NCBI GenBank assembly: GCA_037178625.1
Contig: CM074131.1
Location: 4,278,001-4,342,000, forward strand
Source of the DNA: Skeletonema tropicum
Lineage: Eukaryota > Bacillariophyta > Thalassiosirophyceae > Thalassiosirales > Thalassiosiraceae
Length of the DNA: 64,000 nt
Direction: 5' to 3'
A model generated the notes under the pieces. That model was not told the origin of the DNA. It saw only the letters and a list, made by a program, of their open reading frames with translations, and made no database searches. Each line of letters opens with the position of its first letter. Position 1 is the first letter of the stretch. Below, piece after piece: positions 31,630 to 42,381 of this stretch. Made by a program: the position numbers and the translations under genes.

Positions 31630-32707
31630 TGCCATACGTATTAGTTGCGTCCGTGCCGTGGCGTCGTTATTTGTGTCAACAACACAACGCGACGTCGACG
31701 TGCGATTGGCCAAGGCCATCGGCCGAGCTGTTTGCTCTCCGCTCTATCTGTCGCTAGAGAGAGAAGAAGGAATCAGACGCGGAGTCTAGAGAGAGTCTAT
31801 GGTAGTGGTAGTGGCTCCATGGCTGGTACTTTTTTGTCCTTATCAAACAGCTACTTACCAGTAGAAGTACCTACCTCGCACTGCCTCGCTTTCTCTTCCC
31901 ACTCTCGAGACCTTCTATAATGTCTACAATTGCCTTTGAGTGCCACTTATTTTTTTAATCGTTGTTTTGGTGCCGCATCTTCACACCCTATAGGATCTTC
32001 TGTTATACATGGGAGTCCTCTTCAGAGGGACTCTGCATGTACTTATGCAGAGATCTCTTTGTTGGGGTCATCATCGTCTTCATCTCCCCTCTGCTTTTTG
32101 TACTCGTACTCGGTGTGTAACCACTAGCAGAAGATGGACGAGAGGCAACTTTTAGTATAGTATTAGTAGTTATGGTTGGTGCTTGTGATTTTCCATCGGC
32201 ACAAACAGAAATACTCTCCATCTCCATCGAACATTATATCTTTGCCGCATCCCTTTCACTCTGTCTACGTTTCTTCTTCTCGTCCTCCATCTTCCTATTC
32301 TTTAGAAATTGTTAAAGACAACGTTTACTGTTTGCCCATAATTCAGCGTCATCTCATTTATGTCAAATTTTTCAGAATCGGCGTGCCCCCTCAACGCTGT
32401 TAAATTAATAAGAATAAGGGAGGCATTCCTCGATTGTGAGCACGCGATCTGTGCCACTTTGCCATCATCTCCGAGTTTGAGGTGCACGAAATAACCGGCG
32501 TCATCCCCCTTGTTTGATACACGAAGAGTTATTTCCTCTGCGTCTCTTGTCTCGGTTCAGTTGTGGGAAATGCTACTGATACCTGCACTGCTGAGGGCTC
32601 GGTTGATTGATGCAAGAGCGTCCAGGTCGTCGTCTTCGTTACCATGGTCATCTTCCTCTCTAGAGGAAAGCAAGAGAGACTTCATTCGGACGAAGTCATT
32701 CGAATAT
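31630..32707. repeat. R repeat copy a, left part
   Basis: Dispersed, gene-bearing repeat. 31630-31930 matches 59080-59400; 32150-32500 matches 60130-60480; 32516-32707 matches the middle of the 211/213-residue R genes. About 350 bp that would code for the R gene C-terminus is deleted at about 32510. On the minus strand 32487-32302 keeps a clean reading segment (KLGDDGKVAQIACSQSRN... to VFNNF) that is frameshifted in copies c and d. The Ty3 element 2 begins at 32708. Confidence 0.8.
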
Positions 32708-33047
32708 TGTAATAGTCAAGTAGCATACTACCTTTAGGTACGTATGTATCTGTGACCATACGGATACGTGCTCGCTAAGCTATCGCTTATCGGGATCTCC
32801 ATGCCTGACGCATGCCGCTCTGGATTCTGACTACGTGGAAGCAGTCAGCTTAGAGAATCTTACTAACAGCCTACGTCTTGGAATTAGTACGATTTCTATC
32901 CAATAGCATTCCGAGTCACTCGGCTTACACGAGTAACTCTACCGCTAGCAGCAGCTCTCTCCTTCGAAGAGCTCACAACTACTCCAAATACGTAAATTAA
33001 TACTGTATTCATCGTCGTTGTCATTACACATCTATTAGCCTGTGTCA
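32708..33047 (+). repeat. 5' LTR of Ty3 element 2
   Basis: 340 bp from TGTAATAGTCAAG to CCTGTGTCA. Preceded by AATAT. Confidence 0.95.
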
Positions 33048-33061
33048 TTATTTTAAAATAA
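33048..33061 (+). other. Palindrome at the primer-binding position, element 2
   Basis: A perfect 14-bp palindrome, TTATTTTAAAATAA, abuts the 5' LTR, where the primer-binding site should be. Confidence 0.85.
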
Positions 33062-33161
33062 CAAGTGCTCTCGTCGACAAGCACCGCAGAAAGCTACCAG
33101 ATACCTCGAAACGAGAAGAATTTTCCATCCTGGTGAAATATCAGACGGACTGATCATTATC

Positions 33162-34814
33162 ATGTCGCAAAATGAATTAGCATCGATTTACTTGGCCTAC
33201 AACACTCTCACCGAGGACAAACGGCCAAAAGAATCTCAGGTAACTCGTGGATACATCGAGGATAAAGACAAAGTCGTCTTTCCCATCTTTCCAGTTGCCA
33301 AGATTGCCAATGGTCGGAAATGGACTATCGATGGCGGATCAACTAATCATGCCAAAACTACGGTAACGTACTATTCCCTTCCACACAATGTTGGACAACA
33401 CACCTACATGGTACTCAAACTCATCGAATATGAAAGTCTAATCTTCGAGCTTGGTTGGGACGACCACGAGAAGAAGCTCATGACTCAACTCATCTTCAAT
33501 CAACAAAAAGCGTCCGAGCTAGAAGCCGACATCGCAAACAAATTCAACGGTATCACCGGTGATCCTCTCGCTAAGAAGGACATCGACGAATTGAAAAAGA
33601 CACTATCGCAGCATAAAAAGCAAATCAGCCATCATGTGAACTCTCTGAATGATAATGCAGAACGTGCAGGAGGTATGCTTGGAAAGCTCATGGGTCATTT
33701 CGATAAGAAATTCGCTGTCATCATCGACAACTACTTCAATCAGGGTGCGCCGCACCAAGTGACGAAGTGGAGGGCAGTCAACCATGCATTTTGCAAGGAC
33801 GCCATGGACTCTTCCAAAATAATGATCCCTCTGATGTCTTACACAGGGACGGTCTTCGATGACAAAGACGAAACATCAGACTACGTGATGTGTCGTAAAG
33901 CGATGCTCTGCACTCAAGCAGAAACAGGGCCTCGTTTGAAAACTCTTAAGGATATTCTCAAGTGCGCTAATTTATTGTTAGTCGAGCAACATGGTTACGG
34001 CCTCGCGGAAGCAACCAGAAGCTACTTGGAATCCAACATTAAATTCCATCGTGCATTCACATGCAAGGCTTGGGTAGGGATGATCACAGCAATCAATCAA
34101 TATCTACGTCTCCTTACCACCTACAAAGATGATGAACAGTACGCGGACAATGATGATATTCCACGTGCCAATGTTCCCTACACCGAAGTGGAGCTGTGCA
34201 AGATTGTCTTGGCCAGCATGCCCAGAGAGGTTAGGGATTCTCTTCGAGTGACGTCTCCAAATCGTCCACTTGAAACAGAGCTGGAGCCTTTGGTCGCTCG
34301 CATTGACGCCATCTTGGCTCAGCAGAAGACCCAACGCGCTTCAAATGAAAAGGATAAGTCTACCAAGAACGGAGCTTCCAACCCCAACCCTAGAAACCAG
34401 AAGAAGAATGGTGGAGGTGGCGGTGGAGGTGGTGGTGGTGGCAATCCAAGTACTAAACCTACGCCTGAAAATCCCAAAGAAGGTGGGTGTGGCAACTGTC
34501 AGAAGAATGGAGTCAACGCTTGGTTTACCCATCCTACGAATAAATGCCGCAACTACGAAGTCAATGGTCAAAAGAAGAGGCGTGATGGTGAAAACCGTCA
34601 ACTACGCGATCACGAAAAAGAAGAAGGATCTATGAAGGACCTCATCAAAAGCGAAATTGCAGCCGCACTCAGAGACATGCGTTCTGGTGGTGGTGGTCGT
34701 GATCATTATAGGCATGACCGACGTGAGCGCTCTCGTTCTCGCTCTAGGTCTCACTCTCGTAGTCCTGAATACCATCGACGCAGCAGTAGCTATCGCCGTC
34801 GAGATGACTATTGA
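33162..34814 (+). CDS. gag: Gag protein of Ty3 element 2
   Basis: 550 residues. The N-terminal two-thirds is helical and capsid-like. A Gly-rich tract (KKNGGGGGGGGGGGG) leads to a Cys/His motif CGNCQKNGVNAWFTHP-TNKC (C-x2-C-x10-H-x4-C), a variant zinc knuckle. The C-terminus is an RS-type domain (RERSRSRSRSHSRSPE). The stop TGA at 34812-34814 is followed in frame by seven sense codons and the pol ATG. Start: ATG 33162, the first in frame after the LTR. Confidence 0.9.
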   Translation: MSQNELASIYLAYNTLTEDKRPKESQVTRGYIEDKDKVVFPIFPVAKIANGRKWTIDGGSTNHAKTTVTYYSLPHNVGQHTYMVLKLIEYESLIFELGWDDHEKKLMTQLIFNQQKASELEADIANKFNGITGDPLAKKDIDELKKTLSQHKKQISHHVNSLNDNAERAGGMLGKLMGHFDKKFAVIIDNYFNQGAPHQVTKWRAVNHAFCKDAMDSSKIMIPLMSYTGTVFDDKDETSDYVMCRKAMLCTQAETGPRLKTLKDILKCANLLLVEQHGYGLAEATRSYLESNIKFHRAFTCKAWVGMITAINQYLRLLTTYKDDEQYADNDDIPRANVPYTEVELCKIVLASMPREVRDSLRVTSPNRPLETELEPLVARIDAILAQQKTQRASNEKDKSTKNGASNPNPRNQKKNGGGGGGGGGGGNPSTKPTPENPKEGGCGNCQKNGVNAWFTHPTNKCRNYEVNGQKKRRDGENRQLRDHEKEEGSMKDLIKSEIAAALRDMRSGGGGRDHYRHDRRERSRSRSRSHSRSPEYHRRSSSYRRRDDY

Positions 34815-37800
34815 ATCATTGGGTCCGACACTCGAATGGAAAATAAAAACTTAAAACTAAATAATGAATCTGATTCTTATGAACGTTCAGTTAAACGAAG
34901 GAAACCTAATACTATCGATTTTGATTTGTATAACCTTGACCATTCGCCGATTAAAGGTGTCATACCCGATTGGAGCGGTGTAAAAGACATGCACGCATCG
35001 CTTCGTCAAAAAGTAATCAGGGGAAATGGACTTAAGACTGTTGTTGTCGCAGCGTCCCTGACCAAGAAGGGAAACCGTAACTCACGCCCCTTGGTTTTAT
35101 TACTTGACTCCGGTGCAGATGATGACATCATCTTTCTGCCCGATGAAGAAGTAAAGGCTTTTGACCCTATACCTCTAGCTCATCCAAATGTGTGGACTAC
35201 GTCCAATGGCCAGTTCAACACAAGTGAAGTCGCAGAACTATCTTTCTTGCTTCCGGAGTATTCTCAAAGTAAGATTATGTCTTGTACTGCTGACATCAGA
35301 CGCATCCACAACAGGAGGAGCGTTCAATACGACGCCATTATTGGTGTTAAAACCCTTCATGCTTGGGGAGTTACTATGCATTTCAAAGAGAAAGTCCTTG
35401 AAATTGATGGCATCTCCCGTCCTATGAAAAACAAGGACGAATTCAAAGATGAAAACGTCTTGATGAACATCTATAATGAAGCCCTAGAGCCTCAGTCAAC
35501 TAAAGAGGAGACTGACAGAGCCGTCAAGATTTTGGATGCCAAGTATGAAGCCGCCGATCTAGAAAAGATCGTCGATGAAAATTGCTCTCATCTCTCCAGA
35601 ATGCAGAGACTTCAACTACTCAACTTACTCAAGAAACATGAGAAGATGTTTAGCGGATCTCTCGGTGAATGGAAAGGTGAGGAAGTCCATTTTGAGCTTA
35701 AGCCAGATGTGAAACCGTTCCGTGGTAGACCGTTTGATGTCCCACAGATACACAAAGCAACAATTATGAAAGAACTTCAACGCTTAATTGATATAGGAGT
35801 TCTGGAGCAGGTGCAACAAGCAGACTGGCTCAGTCCATCTTTTATTATTCCTAAGTCAGACGGCACAGTCCGCTTCCTCTCCGACTTCCGCCAGCTTAAC
35901 AAAGCGCTAGTGCGACGCCCCTTCCCGCTTCCTAAGGTATCGGGTATGTTGCAACAGATGGAAGGCTTTACTTTTGCCTCAGCGATTGATCTCAATATGG
36001 GATATTACCATTTGAAGCTTGATCTCGAGACGATGAAGATTTGCGCCATTGTATTTCCTTGGGGAATTTACAGGTACAAAAGACTTCCAATGGGAGTTGC
36101 TTGTAGCCCGGACATCTTCCAAAGTAAAATGAGTTCACTCTTTGCTGAGTTGGACTACGTGCAGGCTTACATTGATGATTTGCTCTGCCTATCCAAAGGA
36201 ACCTTTGAAGACCACCTGGAGAAACGCGACGTGGTATTACAAAAATTAAGCGACGCTGGTCTGCAAGTCAACGCAGCCAAAAGTAAATTCGCAGCCGTAG
36301 AGATTGATTACCTTGGGTATCATCTCACCAAACAAGGAATTGCACCACAACATTCCAAAGTCGCCGCTATCCTTGCTCTCAAACCACCTCGTAACATGAA
36401 AGATCTTCGACGTTGCCTCGGTATTATTCAGTATTACCGTGACCTGTGGGTGTCAAGAACACAGCTCCTCGCTCCACTCACTGATCTAGTTGGAGAATGT
36501 GGAACCACTAAACGCTCTACCAAAAAGAAGCCGCCTTGGCGGTGGGAGCAGGTTCATCAGGATGCTTTTGATGAGATCAAGAAGGTAATCGCCCGAGATG
36601 TTATCCTGGCCTACCCGAACTTCGGTGAAGAGTTCACTATCTTTACTGATGCTTCAACTCGCCAGCTTGGGGGAGTGATTACGCAAAATAACCGTCCCAT
36701 TGCCTTTTTCAGCCGGAAGTTAACTGCCGCGCAAATGAAGTACACTGTGACGGAACTTGAATTGCTTTCTATCGTCGAACTCTTGAAAGAATTCAAAGGT
36801 ATGCTGCTTGGACAGAAGCTGGTGATTTATACAGATCATCAGAATCTCGTTCGAGATAGCTTAGGCAGCACCTCTGACAGAGTGCAGAGATGGAATCTAC
36901 TCCTCAATGAGTATGGAGCCGACATTAGGTACATCAAGGGTGTTGATAATACCGTTGCTGATGCCATTAGTCGATTAGATTATTGCCCAAAAATCAACCC
37001 TCATCCAGAAGACGAACTCGACAGCAAAGGGAACTTCAGGTCGGAATATTCTCACCGCAAGTGGAATAAGCTGGTCTCTCTCTTCTCTCATTATCAAAAC
37101 GATGATGAGTGTGTTCTGGATAGAGAAGATGTGATAGAGCCAAAGGATTGCATGTCACATGTGTTTGCAAATTCAGCAGCCGATGACGAGGAGATTTACC
37201 CAGTCACCGTCAAGGAGATAGCAGATGCCCAACGGGAAGATCCAAAGATGAAGCACATTTTCGAACGGCCTGGTGCCGACAGTCGTAATCAGAAGATGAT
37301 CATAGACGACACTGTTGTCTTGGTTCGAAAGGACAGACCTTCGGCTCGTCCGAAGCTCATCATCCCTGAGAAGCTGCAATCTAAAGTTCTTATGTGGTAT
37401 CACCACTATCTGCAACATCCTGGTACTGACCGTATGGAAGGTACTATCGGCGCCGTCATGTATTGGCGTGGCATGAGTGCACAAATCCGTAGATTGTGTA
37501 AATATTGTCCCAGGTGTCAGAAATCTAAGGCACGCAAGCGTAAGTACGGTCAACTTCCTCCTAAGGATGCGATCGTTGTTCCATGGCAGACGCTCCATTG
37601 CGATTTAATTGGTCCAACAACAATCAAATCAAAAGATGGAACTGAAATGGATTTCATGTGTTTAACCATGATTGACGCTGCTACTGGATGGTTCGAAATA
37701 GTCGAACTCCCTAATAGGATGATCGAGAAGAAATGTCCTCGGACAGGAAAAACTGTCGAAGTAGAAATCATTGATAAAACTTCCGCTACAGTTTCCCACC

Positions 37801-38462
37801 TCTTGAATAAATGCTGGTTAAGTCGTTATCCGCGCCCGAAGTATTTGGTGTGTGATAATGGTTCTGAATTCGAACTGCATCTGAAGGATCTGTGTGAACA
37901 GTATCAGATTGGACGTAAGCCGACTACCAGTAAGAATCCGCAAGCTAATGCGATTTTAGAACGAGTTCACGGAGTCTTTAACGACATGCTCCGCACCTCG
38001 GGCCTCGACGACGATGATACCGTCGATGGCCACCGAATTGACCAATTTATCACAAATGCTGCATGGGCAATTCGATCTACGTACCACACCGTGCTCAAGG
38101 CTACTCCTGGTGAAGCAATTTTTGGACGTGACATGTTATTTGACATTCCGTTCGTCGCTGACTGGAGTGAGATAGGTCGCCGCCGACAAGAGCTCGTGGA
38201 CAGGAACAACGCCAGAGAAAACAAAAGGCGTCTCCCATACGACTATGTTCCAGGGAGTAAGTGCTTGATCATCAGTGAGATCAATGGTGAAAAGCAGCGC
38301 AAAGCTTTAGACAAGAATGAGGGACCGTATGTGGTCACAAATGTCTTTACTAATGGTACTGTCCGTATTCAACGTGGTTCCGTCAATGAACGAATCAATA
38401 TCCGACGACTTACCCCCTTCTTTGAGGCAGAAGAAGCCAACGATGCAAGTTATAATGAATAA
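34815..38462 (+). CDS. pol: Pol polyprotein of Ty3 element 2
   Basis: Open from the codon after the gag TGA. From ATG 34836 it has 1208 residues. Protease DSGAD at 91-95; RT with RFLSDFRQLNK (about 346-356) and YIDD at 445-448; RNase H TDAST from 604; integrase zinc module near 856-893 (HH...CPRC) and catalytic D923 (HCDLIG), D1007 (CDNGSEF) and E1042 (AILERVH). All key residues are kept. It is in the same frame as gag, so it could be made by UGA readthrough; reinitiation at 34836 is the alternative. Only moderately similar to pol of element 1, so it is a different family. Confidence 0.95.
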   Translation: MIGSDTRMENKNLKLNNESDSYERSVKRRKPNTIDFDLYNLDHSPIKGVIPDWSGVKDMHASLRQKVIRGNGLKTVVVAASLTKKGNRNSRPLVLLLDSGADDDIIFLPDEEVKAFDPIPLAHPNVWTTSNGQFNTSEVAELSFLLPEYSQSKIMSCTADIRRIHNRRSVQYDAIIGVKTLHAWGVTMHFKEKVLEIDGISRPMKNKDEFKDENVLMNIYNEALEPQSTKEETDRAVKILDAKYEAADLEKIVDENCSHLSRMQRLQLLNLLKKHEKMFSGSLGEWKGEEVHFELKPDVKPFRGRPFDVPQIHKATIMKELQRLIDIGVLEQVQQADWLSPSFIIPKSDGTVRFLSDFRQLNKALVRRPFPLPKVSGMLQQMEGFTFASAIDLNMGYYHLKLDLETMKICAIVFPWGIYRYKRLPMGVACSPDIFQSKMSSLFAELDYVQAYIDDLLCLSKGTFEDHLEKRDVVLQKLSDAGLQVNAAKSKFAAVEIDYLGYHLTKQGIAPQHSKVAAILALKPPRNMKDLRRCLGIIQYYRDLWVSRTQLLAPLTDLVGECGTTKRSTKKKPPWRWEQVHQDAFDEIKKVIARDVILAYPNFGEEFTIFTDASTRQLGGVITQNNRPIAFFSRKLTAAQMKYTVTELELLSIVELLKEFKGMLLGQKLVIYTDHQNLVRDSLGSTSDRVQRWNLLLNEYGADIRYIKGVDNTVADAISRLDYCPKINPHPEDELDSKGNFRSEYSHRKWNKLVSLFSHYQNDDECVLDREDVIEPKDCMSHVFANSAADDEEIYPVTVKEIADAQREDPKMKHIFERPGADSRNQKMIIDDTVVLVRKDRPSARPKLIIPEKLQSKVLMWYHHYLQHPGTDRMEGTIGAVMYWRGMSAQIRRLCKYCPRCQKSKARKRKYGQLPPKDAIVVPWQTLHCDLIGPTTIKSKDGTEMDFMCLTMIDAATGWFEIVELPNRMIEKKCPRTGKTVEVEIIDKTSATVSHLLNKCWLSRYPRPKYLVCDNGSEFELHLKDLCEQYQIGRKPTTSKNPQANAILERVHGVFNDMLRTSGLDDDDTVDGHRIDQFITNAAWAIRSTYHTVLKATPGEAIFGRDMLFDIPFVADWSEIGRRRQELVDRNNARENKRRLPYDYVPGSKCLIISEINGEKQRKALDKNEGPYVVTNVFTNGTVRIQRGSVNERINIRRLTPFFEAEEANDASYNE

Positions 38463-38753
38463 CTTGGGGGAGTGTACAGCTTTCATAACCTAGAAATTAG
38501 AAGAATTATTCCAACACATCAACACTATTTCATACTAGACAACAGTTGATTTGATCAAACCCTATCATAAGCTTACACACACGTCAGCCTTGGCTTCTCG
38601 TGTCTTTTGTCGCAAACCAGTCTTACAGTCTTACACGTACACGTCACCGGTATTCAAGTAAATACCGTACGCACTCCTCTATGAGAGTAATTTTTCCCAC
38701 AGGGTTTTTCTCTCACTGAGCCCACTGTTAAATCCGAACAGCACGGGGGAGAG

Positions 38754-39093
38754 TGTAATAGTCAAGTAGCATACTACCTTTAGGTACGTATGTATCTGTG
38801 ACCATACGGATACGTGCTCGCTAAGCTATCGCTTATCGGGATCTCCATGCCTGACGCATGCCGCTCTGGATTCTGACTACGTGGAAGCAGTCAGCTTAGA
38901 GAATCTTACTAACAGCCTACGTCTTGGAATTAGTACGATTTCTATCCAATAGCATTCCGAGTCACTCGGCTTACACGAGTAACTCTACCGCTAGCAGCAG
39001 CTCTCTCCTTCGAAGAGCTCACAACTACTCCAAATACGTAAATTAATACTGTATTCATCGTCGTTGTCATTACACATCTATTAGCCTGTGTCA
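38754..39093 (+). repeat. 3' LTR of Ty3 element 2
   Basis: 340 bp, identical by eye to 32708-33047. Preceded by the purine tract CGGGGGAGAG and followed by AATAT. Confidence 0.95.
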
Positions 39094-39720
39094 AATATCG
39101 AGAGAAGGCATCATCTTGTTGGTGTTGGTGCTGAGAGGATCCAAATCCAAATCCAACGAGGTACCTATTCCTAGTCGTCTCTGCCTGGTCACCTTGACCT
39201 TGACCTTGACCTTGACCAAGCTTGGTTGGAGATGGAGTCATAAGCTTTTATTTTCATTGCTGCCACTGCCACATACGTATTAGTTGTGTTCGTGCCGTCG
39301 CGTCGTTAGTTGTGTCGACAACGTGACGTGTCATAGCCATCGGCCGAGCTGTTTGCTCTCCGCTCTATCTGTCGCTAGAGAGAGCCTTGCTATTGCTAGA
39401 GAGGGTATTGTGAAGAGATGCTCTGACTCTAGAGATCTAGAGAGAGAAGAAGGAATCAGAATCAGAATCAGACGCGGACTCTAGAGAGAGTATAGTGGCT
39501 CTATGGCTGGTACTTTTGTCCTTATCTAACAGCTACCAGTACCTCGGGCTGCCTCGCTTTCTCTTCCGCGAATTGTATGGTCGCCGTCCTTTCTACGACC
39601 TATCTACGATGTCTGCCATTGCCTTTGAGTGCCGATTATTTTTTTATTCGTTGTTTTGGTGCCGCTTCGTTTATTAACTCTTTCTCGCGTCGCTCGAAGC
39701 GACACAAGAGGTTTTGTTCC
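39094..39720. repeat. R repeat copy a, right part
   Basis: Continues R copy a beyond Ty3 element 2. The R gene N-terminal part reads leftward from 39241 (PTKLGQGQGQGQGDQAETT) to DDAFSRY and is cut there by the element. 39240-39670 is almost identical to 44401-44848. Confidence 0.85.
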
Positions 39721-39937
39721 ACTATGTATCAAGTCGAGCACTGGACCTAAGTACTTAGGTTCTTGCTCGTCATCGCCTCTGTACTTCCCTGCACTCGAGC
39801 TCAAGGGATACAGTGAGGTGGTCCGATGCAACCTCCCAGACAACAACAGAGGGCGCTTTGACTTGATTTTTCAGTTTGCTCACGCCTAATTCCAAAAAGA
39901 AAGGGAGGGAGGGAGTTTCGAACGCTAAATACAATAC

Positions 39938-40121
39938 TACGAGTTCCGTAACAATTGAAAAAAATCTTTTTTGCCACTTCCTGGAGACTTCCTGGAGACT
40001 TCCTGGAAAGTTCCTTGGGCTTCTACAGAGGAGCTACTATGAAGCTACGTAGGAATTAAAATGCGAATTTGATGTCACCACCTGTCACCACCCACCTAAA
40101 CCATGGGACGTTACATCTACT
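39938..40121 (+). repeat. Left terminal inverted repeat (184 bp)
   Basis: Contains three copies of ACTTCCTGG near 39977-40009. Reverse complement of 42041-42214 apart from one substitution and a 10-bp insertion. Confidence 0.9.
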
Positions 40122-40358
40122 CTCTCTCTAGAGTGTATTGGTATTGTCTGTAGTAGTAGCCGATAATCCACCTGCCCCTTCGCCTGCCATCATGACATCT
40201 ATTCTGGACTTGGTCTCCTCGGATGATGATTCCTCTGGAGGCAATAAGTAATCCGTCGCTTACTTGGGATACATCCGCCCGACAATCAGAAGTGTTCAAA
40301 AGGGCCGCTACCCTCTTCGCCGGGAGGAAATAACAGTCCGACTGTTGATGAGCAACGG

Positions 40359-40685
40359 ATGCGGTTGAGATCTTTGATATCTCATAGCGGCGATGATCAT
40401 TCCACTGGAAAGAGAGTGGGTTGGTTCAATGAGTTGAAAAGAGATGTGAATGCATCGTATTCGAACAGCAAATCAACGTTGGCAAAGAAGTGGAATGGGC
40501 ATTATTGCAGTGATACGTTGGCACTCCTCATCTATATTGAGGAGGAGGAGAAGATTGAAAGGAAGAAAAAGGCACCTAAACAGTCAGCGGCGACTCGTTC
40601 AATGAAGAAGAAGAACGGGAGGAGCAAGCAAACGGCGGTGAAGAACATTGGTATGTTGTGTTTTGATGATGATGAAGATGATTGA
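40359..40685 (+). CDS. Hypothetical basic/acidic protein inside the Tc1/mariner-like element
   Basis: 108 residues starting MRLRSLISHSG. A central acidic helix (EEEEKIERKKKAPKQ) is followed by a lysine-rich part and an acidic tail FDDDEDD. No family recognised. It runs opposite to the transposase remnant. It may be a second ORF of the element, a captured host fragment, or a chance ORF. Confidence 0.3.
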   Translation: MRLRSLISHSGDDHSTGKRVGWFNELKRDVNASYSNSKSTLAKKWNGHYCSDTLALLIYIEEEEKIERKKKAPKQSAATRSMKKKNGRSKQTAVKNIGMLCFDDDEDD

Positions 40686-40819
40686 TGCATACAAAACAGC
40701 AGAGCAAAGCTGTGGCATGTTTGTCAAAGATGCACAGCTTTACATTCATTTGAACAATATATCTTGTTACAGAAGACAACATAGTAGATGAATCATTACA
40801 TACACAACCAGTCTATCTA

Positions 40820-41930
40820 TCTGAATCTAATATCCGCAGTGCAGTCAAAGGGATCAATACGAAGTGCTGCAGCGCTCGTACTTCTTGCTCCAAACGAGCG
40901 CAATCCCATCCTCCAGTCCTCTTCTTTCGGACATCATCTGTCAGATCACATATTTTATATTCAATCGGGCCATACTTTGGCTGATACGGTGGATGAGGAA
41001 CGATGGTGAATTGGTCACCGTTTGATGGACGGACAATCTAATACGGTGATCATCAGTGCCATCAATTCTATTTGTTTCAATATCAGAACAAATCATCTCA
41101 CAAAAGTCACGGAATTTTGTACTGTTGTACCACCATTTTGGATACAGCACCCATCGTCGGGGGTTCTGCACGGAGCCACGTTGTTGAGGAAGTAGACAAG
41201 GATCTCCAGGCTCGATTGCTTATAGACAATTGAGCTATTTCCTTTTTTGTAATGCCCTTCCATCCGCACACGGAAACACTTCAAGGCCCATCCGTTTGTT
41301 CCGTTGCACTTCTCTAAGGTGAGACCGAATTCGTCGCGTCTATCAATTTACGACGATGAACCCCAGCTACTCCGAGAGGAGGAGGGCAGCGGAAGAATAC
41401 ATCCACCCTGAATATATTATGGGGTGTAAATCATTGATGGGCCTCAGTTGATACCCTCTTCCTTGTAATCTGCAACTCTTTTAAACGTTTGGATATTGTT
41501 GTGTTGTCATAGAGTTCACCTCCCTCGTTGTAGATGTATGTAGCGATCTCATCAAGAGTTGCATCGGGATATGCAATTAAGAACGTTACCAAACTGATCG
41601 GATCCTACTCCGGCCAATTGTGTGCGATCATGGTTTCCTGACGAACGATAACTTTCGCGACGGCGTAACCACGGGAGATGGATGCGGCAGAGACATCAAC
41701 TTCTTCACCATTCTGATGCCTAAGCAATTGTTCTTCCCTGTACCATTCAGGATACCCAGTGGTGCCCCCTCTCGACTTGTGAGGGCGCTCTCGCCTCTGA
41801 ACTTTTAATTGACGAGACAACCCTACCTCACGCCTTGCCTGTGCCACAATGTCGGCGGGGTCAGTTGCTCCCATGCCCGGCATGTTGAGATTTGAAGTGG
41901 GACGGCGACGAATGTTCAGCACAGCCACAC
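40820..41930 (-). pseudogene. Tc1/mariner (IS630-like) transposase remnant
   Basis: Read leftward from about 41928. The N-terminal part reads GGTTGYPEWYREEQLLRHQ. After an in-frame TAG (41605-41607) comes a helix-turn-helix-like region (LIAYPDATLDEIATYIYNEG, then SKRLKELQITRKR). The catalytic-core start is PPPLGVAGVHRRKLIDA, where a one-base loss hides the DEFGLT motif. The core continues in another frame (WALKCFRVRMEGHYKK), then DIETNRIDGTDDHR, with the region around the second Asp apparently deleted. The end is PPYQPKYGPIEYKICDL. At least two stops and two frameshifts make it inactive. Similar proteins are abundant in diatom genomes as far as I recall. Confidence 0.8.
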
Positions 41931-42040
41931 TCTCCTCAGTGCAAACAAGTCGACAAACTCAGCATCTCCTAAATTCTTGCGTGTACCGCTGGATCTTCGT
42001 GGTCAAAGCATCGATAGCAAGGGAGCGCTAAGTATTACTA

Positions 42041-42214
42041 GTAGATGTAACGTCCCATGGTGTAGGTGGGTGGTGACATCAAATTCGCATTTTAATTCCT
42101 ACGTAGCTTCATAGTAGCTCCTCTGTAGAAGCCCAAGGAACTTTCCAGGAAGTCTCCAGGAAGTCTCCAGGAAGTGGCAAAAAAGATTTTTTTCAATTGT
42201 TACGGAACTCGTAG
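42041..42214 (-). repeat. Right terminal inverted repeat (174 bp)
   Basis: Reverse complement of 39938-40121 without its 10-bp insertion. Confidence 0.9.
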
Positions 42215-42381
42215 TATGTGGAACTAACAGGTCTTTAATAAGAATATCAAAATCCGGGGGCGCCCCCCTAAACGCCGACCTCCAACACAGACACAGAAAT
42301 TGGCTCCCTACCTCGACAAACCTTCTTTAAGCACAAAATATGCAGTAAAAGCTAGTAGTTCTACAATTTTTCGGATATTGC

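Larger units (their letters stand above)
32708..39093 (+). mobile_element. Ty3/gypsy-type LTR retrotransposon, element 2 (intact)
   Basis: 6386 bp. The two LTRs are 340 bp each (32708-33047 and 38754-39093), identical by eye, TG...CA ended. Target duplication AATAT (32703-32707 and 39094-39098). gag 33162-34814 and pol 34836-38462 share a frame with one TGA between. The polypurine tract is CGGGGGAGAG, directly before the 3' LTR. PR-RT-RH-IN order. It interrupts R repeat copy a; uninterrupted R copies at 44276, 58904 and 61095 show the empty site with one AATAT. Confidence 0.95.
39938..42214 (-). mobile_element. Tc1/mariner-like DNA transposon with long inverted repeats (inactive)
   Basis: 2277 bp. 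Terminal inverted repeats at 39938-40121 and 42041-42214 begin CTACGAGTTCCGTAAC and are nearly identical; the left one has an extra 10 bp (CACCTGTCAC). TA flanks both ends (39936-39937 and 42215-42216), the target duplication of the Tc1/mariner group. The interior carries a decayed transposase on the minus strand and a plus-strand ORF at 40359-40685. Confidence 0.85.
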
